From contig UQXK01000004.1 in NCBI GenBank assembly GCA_900544985.1, positions 1 to 64,000 of the forward strand: a stretch of DNA of 64,000 bases, given 5' to 3'. Source of the DNA: an uncultured Eubacteriales bacterium. GTDB lineage: Bacteria > Bacillota > Clostridia > Oscillospirales > CAG-272. Shown piece by piece: positions 31,644-39,613 of the stretch (positions are counted from its first letter, which is position 1; each line of letters begins with the position of its first letter). The position numbers and the translations under genes were made by a program. Below the pieces are notes generated by a model. That model ran no database searches, was not told where the DNA came from, and saw only the letters and a program-made list of their open reading frames with translations.

Positions 31644-32132
31644 ATGATCGGTTTTTTTATAAAAGGCGATGAAGCCAAAATAACAAGAACGGGAAATACA
31701 AGCGTCAGTCTTGAAATGTATGACGGAAGAAAATTCGAGAATCTCGAACCGCTCCGCCTGTTTCCCGTATCCGGTATAAAAAAATATATATCTCTTATCG
31801 ACGAAACCGGCAAAGAAGTGGCTATAATAAGCGATATGGAGAAGCTTTTGCCTGAATCCTCCAAGGCTGTCGAAGAATGTCTTGCTCAATATTACATCAT
31901 TCCGAAGATAAAGAAGCTCATGTCCCGTGTTGAAAAATACGGAAACATAATGTGGACAGTCGATACCGACAGAGGCGTGCATACATTTTCCATATTGAAC
32001 ACGAGTATAGATATAAAGACTCTTTACGACGGGCGAATACTCATAAGAGATTCGAACGATAACAGGTATGAGATAGAGGACGTAACAAAGCTCGATAAAG
32101 ACAGTCTTGGCTGGCTGAAATTCGATATGTAA
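31644..32132 (+). CDS. DUF1854 domain protein
   Basis: A 162-residue protein. GRKFENLEPLRLFPVSGIKKYISLIDETGKEVAIISDMEKLLPES and VDTDRGVHTFSIL...DGRILIRDSNDNRYEIED match DUF1854, a family encoded beside ABC transporters of the type at 29358. It is presumably a cytoplasmic accessory or regulatory subunit of that transporter; the mechanism is not known. ATG 31644 follows AAGGAGGAAATGTAAGT. Confidence 0.88.
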   Translation: MIGFFIKGDEAKITRTGNTSVSLEMYDGRKFENLEPLRLFPVSGIKKYISLIDETGKEVAIISDMEKLLPESSKAVEECLAQYYIIPKIKKLMSRVEKYGNIMWTVDTDRGVHTFSILNTSIDIKTLYDGRILIRDSNDNRYEIEDVTKLDKDSLGWLKFDM

Positions 32133-32159
32133 ATAAATATTTTGGAAGGGATACGACAA

Positions 32160-32489
32160 ATGATGAAACTTGTAATAGCAGTTATAAACAATGACGACAG
32201 CAGAACCGCCATAACGGCGCTTACGGGAAGGGATTTCTTTGTTACTCAGCTTTCGACGACAGGCGGATTCCTTATGGTCGGAAACACTACGCTTCTTATA
32301 GGAACGGATGAATCCCGTCTTGCGGAGTTAAAGGAAATATTGAAAAAATATTGCGTAACACGCGTTAAGACAAATCCTTCCGTAGACGCTCTCGGACGCG
32401 GAATGCTCAACCATTCCGTGGAAGAAACGGTCACTATCGGAGGAGCTGTAATATTCGTTCTTTCGGTAGATGAATTCGAAAAGATTTAA
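32160..32489 (+). CDS. darA: Cyclic-di-AMP receptor DarA/PstA-like protein
   Basis: A 109-residue PII-like protein. MKLVIAVINNDDSRTAITALTGRDFFVTQLSTTGGFLMVGNTTLLIGTDE contains the family signature TTGGFL...GNTTLLIG, and the C terminus reads GGAVIFVLSVDEFEKI. DarA trimers bind c-di-AMP, but its downstream partner is not established in any species I know. ATG 32160 or 32163 can start it; GGAAGGG lies about 10 nt upstream. It is last in the ABC-DUF1854 operon, 27 nt after DUF1854, and its stop overlaps the convergent spoVM stop. Confidence 0.9.
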   Translation: MMKLVIAVINNDDSRTAITALTGRDFFVTQLSTTGGFLMVGNTTLLIGTDESRLAELKEILKKYCVTRVKTNPSVDALGRGMLNHSVEETVTIGGAVIFVLSVDEFEKI

Positions 32490-32572
32490 TTCTTGTTCTT
32501 TCTCTTTCTGACAAAAAGCTTTTTTATAATGGGAGAGAGAAATCGCGGGGCTTTGATGATCATTATTTTCAT
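32486..32572 (-). CDS. spoVM: SpoVM-like sporulation micropeptide
   Basis: A 28-residue peptide: MKIMIIKAPRFLSPIIKKLF then VRKRKNKN. It follows B. subtilis SpoVM (MKFYTIKLPKFLGGIVRAML then GSFRKD) in the xIK-x-P-[KR]-FL core with Pro at position 9 and in the amphipathic basic C-terminal half. SpoVM inserts into the forespore membrane by sensing curvature and recruits SpoIVA for coat assembly. AAAGGAG lies 7 nt upstream of the ATG. The stop overlaps the darA stop on the other strand. The region upstream has no sigma-A promoter on this strand; a CATATG-type -10 of mother-cell sigma factors is possible but weak. Confidence 0.8.
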   Translation of the reverse strand: MKIMIIKAPRFLSPIIKKLFVRKRKNKN

Positions 32573-32653
32573 AAGTTTTCTCCTTTCTCGACTTTTTTCA
32601 TAGTCAGCATATGAAAAATGTAGAGAAGATGTGATAAAAAAACACGAAAACTA

Positions 32654-32682
32654 TTGCAATCGGCAAATTACCGTGATATAAT
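32654..32682 (+). promoter_or_regulatory. Promoter of the rimP-nusA-infB operon
   Basis: TTGCAA (32654-32659) and TATAAT (32677-32682) are 17 nt apart with TGA before the -10 (extended -10). Confidence 0.85.
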
Positions 32683-32706
32683 ATTCATAAGACAGAATAA
32701 CATAGG

Positions 32707-32745
32707 AGTTGAGAGTGGGCGATGCCCACTCTCAACTGTTTGTTA
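32707..32745 (+). promoter_or_regulatory. Long perfect hairpin in the rimP leader
   Basis: AGTTGAGAGTGGGC and GCCCACTCTCAACT form a perfect 14-bp stem with a 3-nt loop (32707-32737), followed by GTTTGTTAA. It starts about 20 nt after the predicted transcription start and ends 30 nt before rimP. The following T content is weak for a terminator. It could be a conditional attenuator or a stabilising 5' stem-loop of the nusA operon. Confidence 0.6.
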
Positions 32746-32767
32746 AGGCAAAAAAGGAGATTTTAAA

Positions 32768-33235
32768 ATGCCGAAAAATACCGGTATAGCTCCTCTTGTA
32801 GAGGAACTGATTACGCCGAAAGTAAATGAGCTTGGGTTTGACGTCTGGGATGTTGAATACGTTAAAGAGGGCGCCGAATGGTATCTTCGCATAACGATAG
32901 ACTCCGAAAAAGGCGTCGATCTCGATTCCTGCGAAAAAGTACACAGGGCGATAGAAGAGATAATCGACAGGGAAGATCCGATAGAGGATTTTTATTACCT
33001 TGAAGTTTCTTCTCCCGGTGTGGAGCGTGTTTTGAAAAGAAAAGAACATTTCGCGTCGGTCGTAGGACTTACTGTCGATATAAAGCTTTTTGCGCCTGAC
33101 GAAAAGGGAAGAAAGCTTCTGCGCGGTGTTCTGAAAAGTGCCGATGAGAACGGCATTACAGTAGATGTCGACGGAGAAGAAACAAAAATTTCTTATTCGT
33201 CTGTGGCGAAAGCCAATACGTTTTTTGAATTTTGA
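32768..33235 (+). CDS. rimP: Ribosome maturation factor RimP
   Basis: A 155-residue RimP. IAPLVEELITPKVNELGFDVWDVEYVKEG...LRITIDSEKGVDLDSCEKVHRAIEEIIDREDPIEDFYYLEVSSPGVERVLKR contains the family signature EVSSPGVERxL. It assists 30S maturation. AAAAAAGGAGATTTTAAA precedes the ATG. First gene of the operon, with nusA 28 nt downstream. Confidence 0.96.
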   Translation: MPKNTGIAPLVEELITPKVNELGFDVWDVEYVKEGAEWYLRITIDSEKGVDLDSCEKVHRAIEEIIDREDPIEDFYYLEVSSPGVERVLKRKEHFASVVGLTVDIKLFAPDEKGRKLLRGVLKSADENGITVDVDGEETKISYSSVAKANTFFEF

Positions 33236-33263
33236 TATATTTTGAAAGGTGTGTTTGAAAAAA

Positions 33264-34289
33264 ATGAATAACGAGTTTTTTAATGCTCTTGAAGCTCTTG
33301 AAAAGGAAAAAGGAATACCGAAAGAATATATGCTCGAAAAGGTCGAAGCGGCTCTTATTTCCGCTTACAAGCGCGACAACGGCGGCAACAGCAACGTAAG
33401 AATCAGCATAGACCCCGTTAAAAAGGACGTGAAAGTATATCAGGTAAAGAATATCGTTGAAGAAGTCCTCGACCCCGAAACGGAAATATCGGTTGAGGCG
33501 GCAAAAGCCATCAGCCGCCGCAATGTGCTCGGCGGTGTTGTCGAAACGGAAATAAAGACAAAAAGCTTTGGACGCATAAGCGCGCAGACCGCAAAACAGG
33601 TCATAATCCAGGGCATACGCGAAGCCGAGCGCAACATGGCGGTAAAAGAATATGAAAACAAAAAAGAAGAGATCATATCTGCCGTCGTATTGAAGATAGA
33701 CCCTACGAACGAAAATGTTATAGTCGATACCGGAACAAGCGAAGCCGTTCTTCTTAAATCGGAGCAGATTCCGGGAGAAACATTTGAAGTCGGCGAACAT
33801 ATAAAAGTATTTGTAATGGAAGTAAAAAAGGAGTTGAAGGGACCTATCGTTACGCTCTCCCGCGCCCATGCTTCCTTTGTAAAGAGACTTTTCGAACTTG
33901 AAATCCCGGAAATTGCCGACGGCACGGTAATAATCCACAATGTATCCAGAGAAGCGGGTTCTAGAACAAAAATCTCCGTTTCGAGCAGAGACGAAAACGT
34001 AGACGCAGTCGGTGCTTGCATAGGTGCCGGCGGTCGCCGTATAGGAGAGATCGTAAACGAACTCCGCGGAGAAAAGATTGATATAATAAATTACAGCGAA
34101 GTTCCGGAAGATTACGTAAAAGCGGCGCTTTCTCCCGCAAATGTAAAATCCGTCGTTGTCACGGCGGACCGCGCCTGCAAGGTCATAGTCGATCCCGATC
34201 AGCTTTCTCTCGCGATAGGAAAAGAGGGACAGAATGCCCGTCTTGCCGCAAGACTTACGGGATTCAAGATAGATATAAAGACAGAATAA
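33264..34289 (+). CDS. nusA: Transcription termination/antitermination factor NusA
   Basis: A 341-residue NusA of the short Gram-positive form, lacking the C-terminal acidic repeats of E. coli. It has the N-terminal RNAP-binding domain (1-125), an S1 domain (about 135-200), and KH1 and KH2 (VGACIGAGGRRIGEIVNELRGEKIDIINY and LAIGKEGQNARLAARLTGFKIDI). The start may be ATG 33264 or TTG 33255; GAAAGG (33244-33249) is 14 and 5 nt away respectively, so the TTG would add three residues (MKK). I list the ATG. Confidence 0.95.
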   Translation: MNNEFFNALEALEKEKGIPKEYMLEKVEAALISAYKRDNGGNSNVRISIDPVKKDVKVYQVKNIVEEVLDPETEISVEAAKAISRRNVLGGVVETEIKTKSFGRISAQTAKQVIIQGIREAERNMAVKEYENKKEEIISAVVLKIDPTNENVIVDTGTSEAVLLKSEQIPGETFEVGEHIKVFVMEVKKELKGPIVTLSRAHASFVKRLFELEIPEIADGTVIIHNVSREAGSRTKISVSSRDENVDAVGACIGAGGRRIGEIVNELRGEKIDIINYSEVPEDYVKAALSPANVKSVVVTADRACKVIVDPDQLSLAIGKEGQNARLAARLTGFKIDIKTE

Positions 34290-34299
34290 GGAGGATAAA

Positions 34300-34581
34300 A
34301 TGAGCGCCGTTATAAAGAAGGTTCCGGAACGCAAATGCGTCGGATGCAATGAAAAGAAACCCAAAAAAGAACTTATACGCATAGTCAGATGTGCAGATAC
34401 GGGGAATATAGAAATAGACTTTACAGGTAAGAAAAACGGACGCGGCGCTTATATTTGTCCGTCTTCGTCATGTCTTAAAAAGGCAAAAAAGCGCTTGGCG
34501 TTAAATCTTGAAACCGAAATACCGGATGAAATATTCGATACTCTGGCTTTGGAAATGGAGAAAATAAAGGGGAATGACTGA
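34300..34581 (+). CDS. rnpM: RnpM (YlxR), DUF448 protein
   Basis: A 93-residue YlxR family protein. PERKCVGCNEKKPKKELIRIVR...GRGAYICPSSSCLKKAKKR is diagnostic, with four Cys. B. subtilis YlxR has been reported to modulate RNase P, hence the symbol. It overlaps the next gene by 8 nt, typical of the nusA-ylxR-ylxQ-infB set. Confidence 0.93.
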   Translation: MSAVIKKVPERKCVGCNEKKPKKELIRIVRCADTGNIEIDFTGKKNGRGAYICPSSSCLKKAKKRLALNLETEIPDEIFDTLALEMEKIKGND

Positions 34582-34918
34582 AATCAAAAAAGAGGCTCCC
34601 GATGCCGCTTTTGAAAGGGAAAGAAAATTCAAATTTGCGCTTTCTCTTTCCAGAAAAGCGGGGAAAGCGTTATGCGGCACGTCGATTGTTTGCGACGGAA
34701 TCCGCTCGAAAAGCACAGCGATAGTGATTCTTTCGGAAAGTGCTTCGGAAAATTCAAAGAAACGTATTACGAACTGTGCGTCTTACTACAATGTGAAGCT
34801 TCTTGAAACTACCTTATCCCCGGAAACGCTCGGAGCGTCCGTAGGAAAAACGGCGCTTGCCTGCATCGGAATAACAGATAAAAATTTGGCGTTTATCGTT
34901 GAGCGCAATCTATACTGA
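34574..34918 (+). CDS. ylxQ: L7Ae-family ribosomal protein YlxQ
   Basis: A 114-residue L7Ae/L30e-fold RNA-binding protein (KFALSLSRKAGKALCGTSIVCDGIRSKSTAIVILSESASENSKKRITNCASYYNVKLLE, then ASVGKTALACIGITDKN). It probably binds kink-turn RNA. The first 15 residues are a non-conserved extension. Start ATG 34574 overlaps rnpM. Confidence 0.92.
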   Translation: MTEIKKEAPDAAFERERKFKFALSLSRKAGKALCGTSIVCDGIRSKSTAIVILSESASENSKKRITNCASYYNVKLLETTLSPETLGASVGKTALACIGITDKNLAFIVERNLY

Positions 34919-34950
34919 CAGTGTTTTATGAAAGGACGGGATCTTATTAT

Positions 34951-37599
34951 ATGAGTTCAAATACAAAATACCGTGTTAATAATCTTGCGAAAGACCTTGA
35001 TATGAAGGCGAAAAATCTTGTTGATTTTTGCACGAAGTGCGGCTTGGAGGGAAAAACCGCGACCGCTCTTGTTCAGCCGGAAGAGATAGCTCTTATACTC
35101 GACCGTTTATCGACGGAAAATCAGATAACGGATATGACGTCGTATATATCCGGAAAGACTTTCGTTCCTGGTTTTGAACCGAAAGAGGTTATTGCCGAAA
35201 GGGCGGAAGAAGCAAAGAAAACAGAAAATGCAAATATTGCCGCAGAGAAAAAGGAAGAAAAGAAGGAGGTTTCTCCTAAAACAGAGCCGGAGAAAAAGGC
35301 GAATCAGGATTCGGTCAAAGAAACAAAAGAGGTTCCCGCTAACGATACAAAACCGGAAAACCGCGTCCCCGAAAAGAAGAATGCAAATCCCGCTCCCTCT
35401 AATTTGAATAATGCAAATAATGCGAACAAACCGAAGAAAGTCAATAATTTTACTCAACCCGAGAGAGGTTCGGCATATTCGAAAGAGAGATTTGTAAAGC
35501 CGAGTTTCGGTTCGACTCAGCAAAAGCCGCAACAGCAAAAGGTACAGCATAATCAGGAACAGCCTAAAAACCGCAATCAGAATACCGTTCAGATAAAGAG
35601 CACGCTTCCCGGTGAATCTGCTCCTGTTCGCTCAACGCGTATAGTCGATACGAGAACGACGAATGTAAATCTCGCAAAATATGATGAAAGACTCGAAAAC
35701 TTTGTTCCCGAGTCAGCCAGAAGGAATAACATGACTCCGGACAGACAGAAACTTAAAAAACAACAGAACAACAATCCGTATGCGAAGAGAGAACGCGGTC
35801 ACGTTCCGATGATGAACACAAAGAAAGACGACAAGAACAAAAAGGCGCAGCCTGTACAGATCTCCGTTCCCGACGAAATAACGGTAGGAGAACTTGCAAG
35901 GCTTATGAAAGTCACCGCGGGAGAAATCGTCAAAAAGCTCATGATGATGGGCGTTATGGCGACGGTAAACCAGGTAATAGACTATGATACCGCTTATCTT
36001 GTCGCAGACGAGATGGGCGCTGTCGTAACGAAGGAAGTTGTTGTTACAATAGAGGATAAACTCTTCGACGAAGAGGCAGACAAAGAGGAAGACCTCATAA
36101 CAAGAAGCCCCGTCGTATGCGTTATGGGTCACGTTGACCACGGTAAGACATCGCTTCTCGACGCTATACGTCATACGCGTGTAACTGCGGGAGAAGCCGG
36201 CGGTATAACACAGCATATAGGCGCTTACAGAGTAAATCTCGACGGAAAAGATATAACATTCCTCGACACCCCCGGACACGAAGCTTTTACGGCAATGCGT
36301 GCAAGAGGCGCCAAGGCGACGGATATTGCCATAATCGTAGTTGCGGCTGACGACGGAATCATGCCTCAGACGGTAGAGGCTATAAACCACGCAAAGGCAG
36401 CAGGCGTTTCTATCATCGTTGCGATAAATAAAATCGATAAACCTGCGGCTAATATAGACGCGGTAAAGACGGAACTTACAAAGTACGACCTCGTTCCCGA
36501 AGAATGGGGTGGAGACGTTATATGCGTTCCCGTATCGGCTCTTACAGGCAAGGGAATTCCCGACCTTCTCGAATCCGTACTTCTTATCGCAGAAGTAAAA
36601 GAGCTTAAAGCAAATCCGAACAGACGCGCAAAGGGTCTTGTAATAGAAGCAAAGCTCGACCGCGGCCGCGGTCCTGTCGCAACCGTCCTTGTACAGAACG
36701 GTACGCTTCACGACGGAGATACGGTCATATGCGGAACGGCAGTCGGTCGTGTACGCGCTATGACGGACGAAAGAGGAAAGCTTGTCAAGGTGGCAGGACC
36801 TTCTGTACCTGTCGAAATAACGGGTCTTGACGCAGTTCCTTCTTCCGGCGACGAATTTAACGTAGTCGAAGACGAGAGAATGGCGCGTCAGCTCGCAGAC
36901 AAACGCCGTGCAAAGGAGAAAGACGACGTATTCAAAGCGAATGCGAAAGTAAACCTCGACGAACTCTTCGCACAGATAAAAGAGGGGGTAAAAGACCTCA
37001 ATATAATCGTAAAAGCCGATGTAAAAGGCTCTGCGGAAGCTGTAAAATCTTCTCTTGAAAAGCTTTCGAACGAAGAAGTAAGAGTAAACGTAATACACGT
37101 CGGCGTCGGCGGTATAACCGAAAACGATGTCATGCTTGCTTCTGCATCAAATGCGATAATAGTAGGCTTCAATGTCCGTCCAGACAAGGCTGCTATGGAT
37201 TCCGCCGAAGCGCAGGGCGTCGATATACGCACTTACAGAATCATCTATGAGTGCATAGAAGAGATAACCGCCGCTATAAAGGGAATGCTTAAACCCATTT
37301 ATAAAGAAAGCGTTCTCGGACACGCGGAGGTAAGACAGACGATCCATGTTCCGAATGTCGGAACTATCGCGGGCTCTTATGTTACCGACGGTAAGATCAC
37401 CCGTGCGTCTCTTATAAGAGTCGTACGCGACGGCGTTGTTATATTCGAAGATAAGATAAGCTCTCTTCGCCGCTTTAAAGACGATGTAAAAGAAGTTGCA
37501 TCCGGATATGAATGCGGTGTCGGTCTTGAAAAATTCAACGACATAAAAGAAAAAGACATTCTTGAAGCTTATATCATGGAAGAAGTCGAAAGAACTTAA
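34951..37599 (+). CDS. infB: Translation initiation factor IF-2
   Basis: An 882-residue IF-2. The N-terminal helix motif (YRVNNLAKDLDMKAKNLVDFCTKCGL) is followed by about 250 residues of Lys/Glu/Asn/Pro-rich linker, a second IF2_N domain (EITVGELARLMKVTAGEIVKKLMMMGVMATVNQ), then the G domain with VCVMGHVDHGKTSLLD, DTPGHEAF and NKIDK, and the beta-barrel and fMet-tRNA-binding C domains. ATG 34951 is taken as start (MSSNTKYRV). rbfA, its usual next gene, is absent. Confidence 0.97.
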   Translation: MSSNTKYRVNNLAKDLDMKAKNLVDFCTKCGLEGKTATALVQPEEIALILDRLSTENQITDMTSYISGKTFVPGFEPKEVIAERAEEAKKTENANIAAEKKEEKKEVSPKTEPEKKANQDSVKETKEVPANDTKPENRVPEKKNANPAPSNLNNANNANKPKKVNNFTQPERGSAYSKERFVKPSFGSTQQKPQQQKVQHNQEQPKNRNQNTVQIKSTLPGESAPVRSTRIVDTRTTNVNLAKYDERLENFVPESARRNNMTPDRQKLKKQQNNNPYAKRERGHVPMMNTKKDDKNKKAQPVQISVPDEITVGELARLMKVTAGEIVKKLMMMGVMATVNQVIDYDTAYLVADEMGAVVTKEVVVTIEDKLFDEEADKEEDLITRSPVVCVMGHVDHGKTSLLDAIRHTRVTAGEAGGITQHIGAYRVNLDGKDITFLDTPGHEAFTAMRARGAKATDIAIIVVAADDGIMPQTVEAINHAKAAGVSIIVAINKIDKPAANIDAVKTELTKYDLVPEEWGGDVICVPVSALTGKGIPDLLESVLLIAEVKELKANPNRRAKGLVIEAKLDRGRGPVATVLVQNGTLHDGDTVICGTAVGRVRAMTDERGKLVKVAGPSVPVEITGLDAVPSSGDEFNVVEDERMARQLADKRRAKEKDDVFKANAKVNLDELFAQIKEGVKDLNIIVKADVKGSAEAVKSSLEKLSNEEVRVNVIHVGVGGITENDVMLASASNAIIVGFNVRPDKAAMDSAEAQGVDIRTYRIIYECIEEITAAIKGMLKPIYKESVLGHAEVRQTIHVPNVGTIAGSYVTDGKITRASLIRVVRDGVVIFEDKISSLRRFKDDVKEVASGYECGVGLEKFNDIKEKDILEAYIMEEVERT

Positions 37600-37618
37600 A
37601 AGGGCGGAGGATATTAAA

Positions 37619-39598
37619 ATGAGATTCAGACAGGTTCATCTTGATTTTCACACGAGCGAAGACATTGAAAATGTCGGCGGAGAATTTTCAAAGGAACAGT
37701 TTCAAAGCTCGCTTAAAACAGGCCATGTTGATTCTATAACGGTTTTTTCGAAATGCCACCACGGATGGGCGTACCATCCTTCTTCCGCAAATGTCATGCA
37801 TCCGAATCTTCATTTTGATCTTTTGGGCGCAGAGATAGAGGCGGCGCATGAAATAGGCGTAAAGACACCTGTTTATCTTTCTGCGGGGCTTGACGAGAGA
37901 ATGGCAAGACTTCATCCCGAATGGCTCATACGCAATATCGACGAAACGATAGCGTGGACGCCTACTTTCAATCAGCCGGGATATCACAGATTCTGCTTCA
38001 ATACGCCGTATCTCGACATACTCCTTTCGGAGATAGAGGAGGTCGTCAAAAACTATGACGCAGACGGCATATTCCTCGATATTGTCGCTGTTATTCCGTG
38101 TTATTGCCAGACCTGCGTAAAAGAGAGAAAAGAAGCGGGGTTTGATCCTTACGATCCCGAACAGGCATATAAACACGCCGTTAAAACGTATCTTAATTAT
38201 ACAAGACGCGTAAGAGAATCGATAGATAAATACAAACCGGGACTTCCCGTATTCCACAATGCGGGACACCTCGTTTGCGGACGCCGCGATTTTGCTCACG
38301 CGAACACGCATCTTGAACTTGAAAGTCTCCCGACGGGCGGTTGGGGATATGACCATTTTCCGCTCTCCGCGGGATATGCGAGAACGCTTAATATGGATTT
38401 TCTCGGCATGACGGGCAAGTTCCACGGCTCATGGGGAGAATTCGGCGGATTCAAACATCCGAATGCTTTAAGATACGAGGCGGCTCTCTCTGTTGCGAAC
38501 GGAGCAAAGGTCTCTATCGGAGATCAGCTCCACCCGCTCGGGAAAATGGAGCCTGCTACATATAAGCTCATCGGAGAAGCCTTTGCCGATATAGAGACAA
38601 AAGAACCTTGGCTCGACGATGTGGAAAGCGTTGCCGATATCGCCATACTTTCGCAAGAAGCGCTTTTCGGTCATATGCATCCCGGAGAGTGTCCTCCCGG
38701 AAAGAATTCCTGGACGGGTGCTACCGGCGCTTCGAGAATACTTCTCGAAGGTAAGTATCTTTTCGACGTGGTAGACTGTGACGGAGATTTCGACAAATAT
38801 AAGCTTATAATAATGACCGATGACGAGATGATCGACGACGTTATGGCGGAAAAGCTCAAAAGCTTTGTCGACGGCGGAGGAAAGATCCTCGCTACGGGAG
38901 ATTCCGCGCTTTATTCCGACGGACGCGGTTTTGCATTTGATCTCGGTGCAGAGTACAAAGGCGAATGCGAATACGACCCCGCATATATCCGTCCGAAATT
39001 CGAAATGGACGGTCTCTGGGAAGCTCCTTATGCGATATATCAGCGTCCTAATGAGATAAATGCAACGGGTAAGGTATTGGCATACAGGGAAAACCCTTAT
39101 TTCAACCGTACTACTCTTCATTTTTCCAGCCATGCGCAAACTCCCAACGATCCTTCAAAGCTCTATCCCGCGATGACTCTCGGTCCTGACGGAATCTATA
39201 TAGCATTCAAACTTTTTGGAGAATATGCGACAAACGGCGCTCTTATTTCCCGCGAAATAATAAAGCACGCGATAGATGTTCTTCTCGGAGAGGATAAGAC
39301 TATAACGACAAATCTGCCCGCGCAGGGAATTGTCACCCTTATGGATCAGGCAAAAGAGCACAGGTATGTAAATCACCTTCTTTATGCGGCTCCCGTAAAG
39401 CGCGGTAAAAAAACAGAGATAATAGAGGACCTTGTTCCGATATACGAAACGGAAGTTTCCGTCAATATGTATTCCAAACCCAAACGCGTTTACCTTGCTC
39501 CTCAGATGAAGGATCTGCCTTTTGATTATACGGACGGAATACTTACATATACTGTTGACAAATTCACCTGCCATCAGATGGTTGTTATAGATTATTGA
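37619..39598 (+). CDS. GHL6-type putative glycoside hydrolase with beta-galactosidase trimerisation-like domain
   Basis: A 659-residue cytoplasmic protein without signal peptide. The first 330 residues look like a TIM barrel of the hypothetical glycosyl hydrolase 6 class (RQVHLDFHTSEDIENVGGEF, PVYLSAGLDERMARLHPEWLIR, YDADGIFLDIV). The next part (residues about 350-560) resembles the class I glutamine-amidotransferase-like beta-galactosidase trimerisation domain (DVVDCDGDFDKYKLIIMTDDEMIDDVMAEKLKSFVDGGGKILATGDS). Asp in FLDIV is a candidate catalytic residue. ATG 37619 follows GGGCGGAGG, 19 nt after infB. The sugar is unknown. Confidence 0.78.
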   Translation: MRFRQVHLDFHTSEDIENVGGEFSKEQFQSSLKTGHVDSITVFSKCHHGWAYHPSSANVMHPNLHFDLLGAEIEAAHEIGVKTPVYLSAGLDERMARLHPEWLIRNIDETIAWTPTFNQPGYHRFCFNTPYLDILLSEIEEVVKNYDADGIFLDIVAVIPCYCQTCVKERKEAGFDPYDPEQAYKHAVKTYLNYTRRVRESIDKYKPGLPVFHNAGHLVCGRRDFAHANTHLELESLPTGGWGYDHFPLSAGYARTLNMDFLGMTGKFHGSWGEFGGFKHPNALRYEAALSVANGAKVSIGDQLHPLGKMEPATYKLIGEAFADIETKEPWLDDVESVADIAILSQEALFGHMHPGECPPGKNSWTGATGASRILLEGKYLFDVVDCDGDFDKYKLIIMTDDEMIDDVMAEKLKSFVDGGGKILATGDSALYSDGRGFAFDLGAEYKGECEYDPAYIRPKFEMDGLWEAPYAIYQRPNEINATGKVLAYRENPYFNRTTLHFSSHAQTPNDPSKLYPAMTLGPDGIYIAFKLFGEYATNGALISREIIKHAIDVLLGEDKTITTNLPAQGIVTLMDQAKEHRYVNHLLYAAPVKRGKKTEIIEDLVPIYETEVSVNMYSKPKRVYLAPQMKDLPFDYTDGILTYTVDKFTCHQMVVIDY

Positions 39599-39613
39599 GA
39601 GGGACAGAGCAAA

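Noticed and set aside
33156..34382. 408-codon open frame antisense to nusA
   Set aside because: Fully covered by nusA on the other strand with intact KH and S1 motifs; no start signal.
35713..37098. 461-codon open frame antisense to infB
   Set aside because: Shadow of the IF-2 G domain and linker codons; Tyr/Cys/Arg-rich translation typical of antisense frames.
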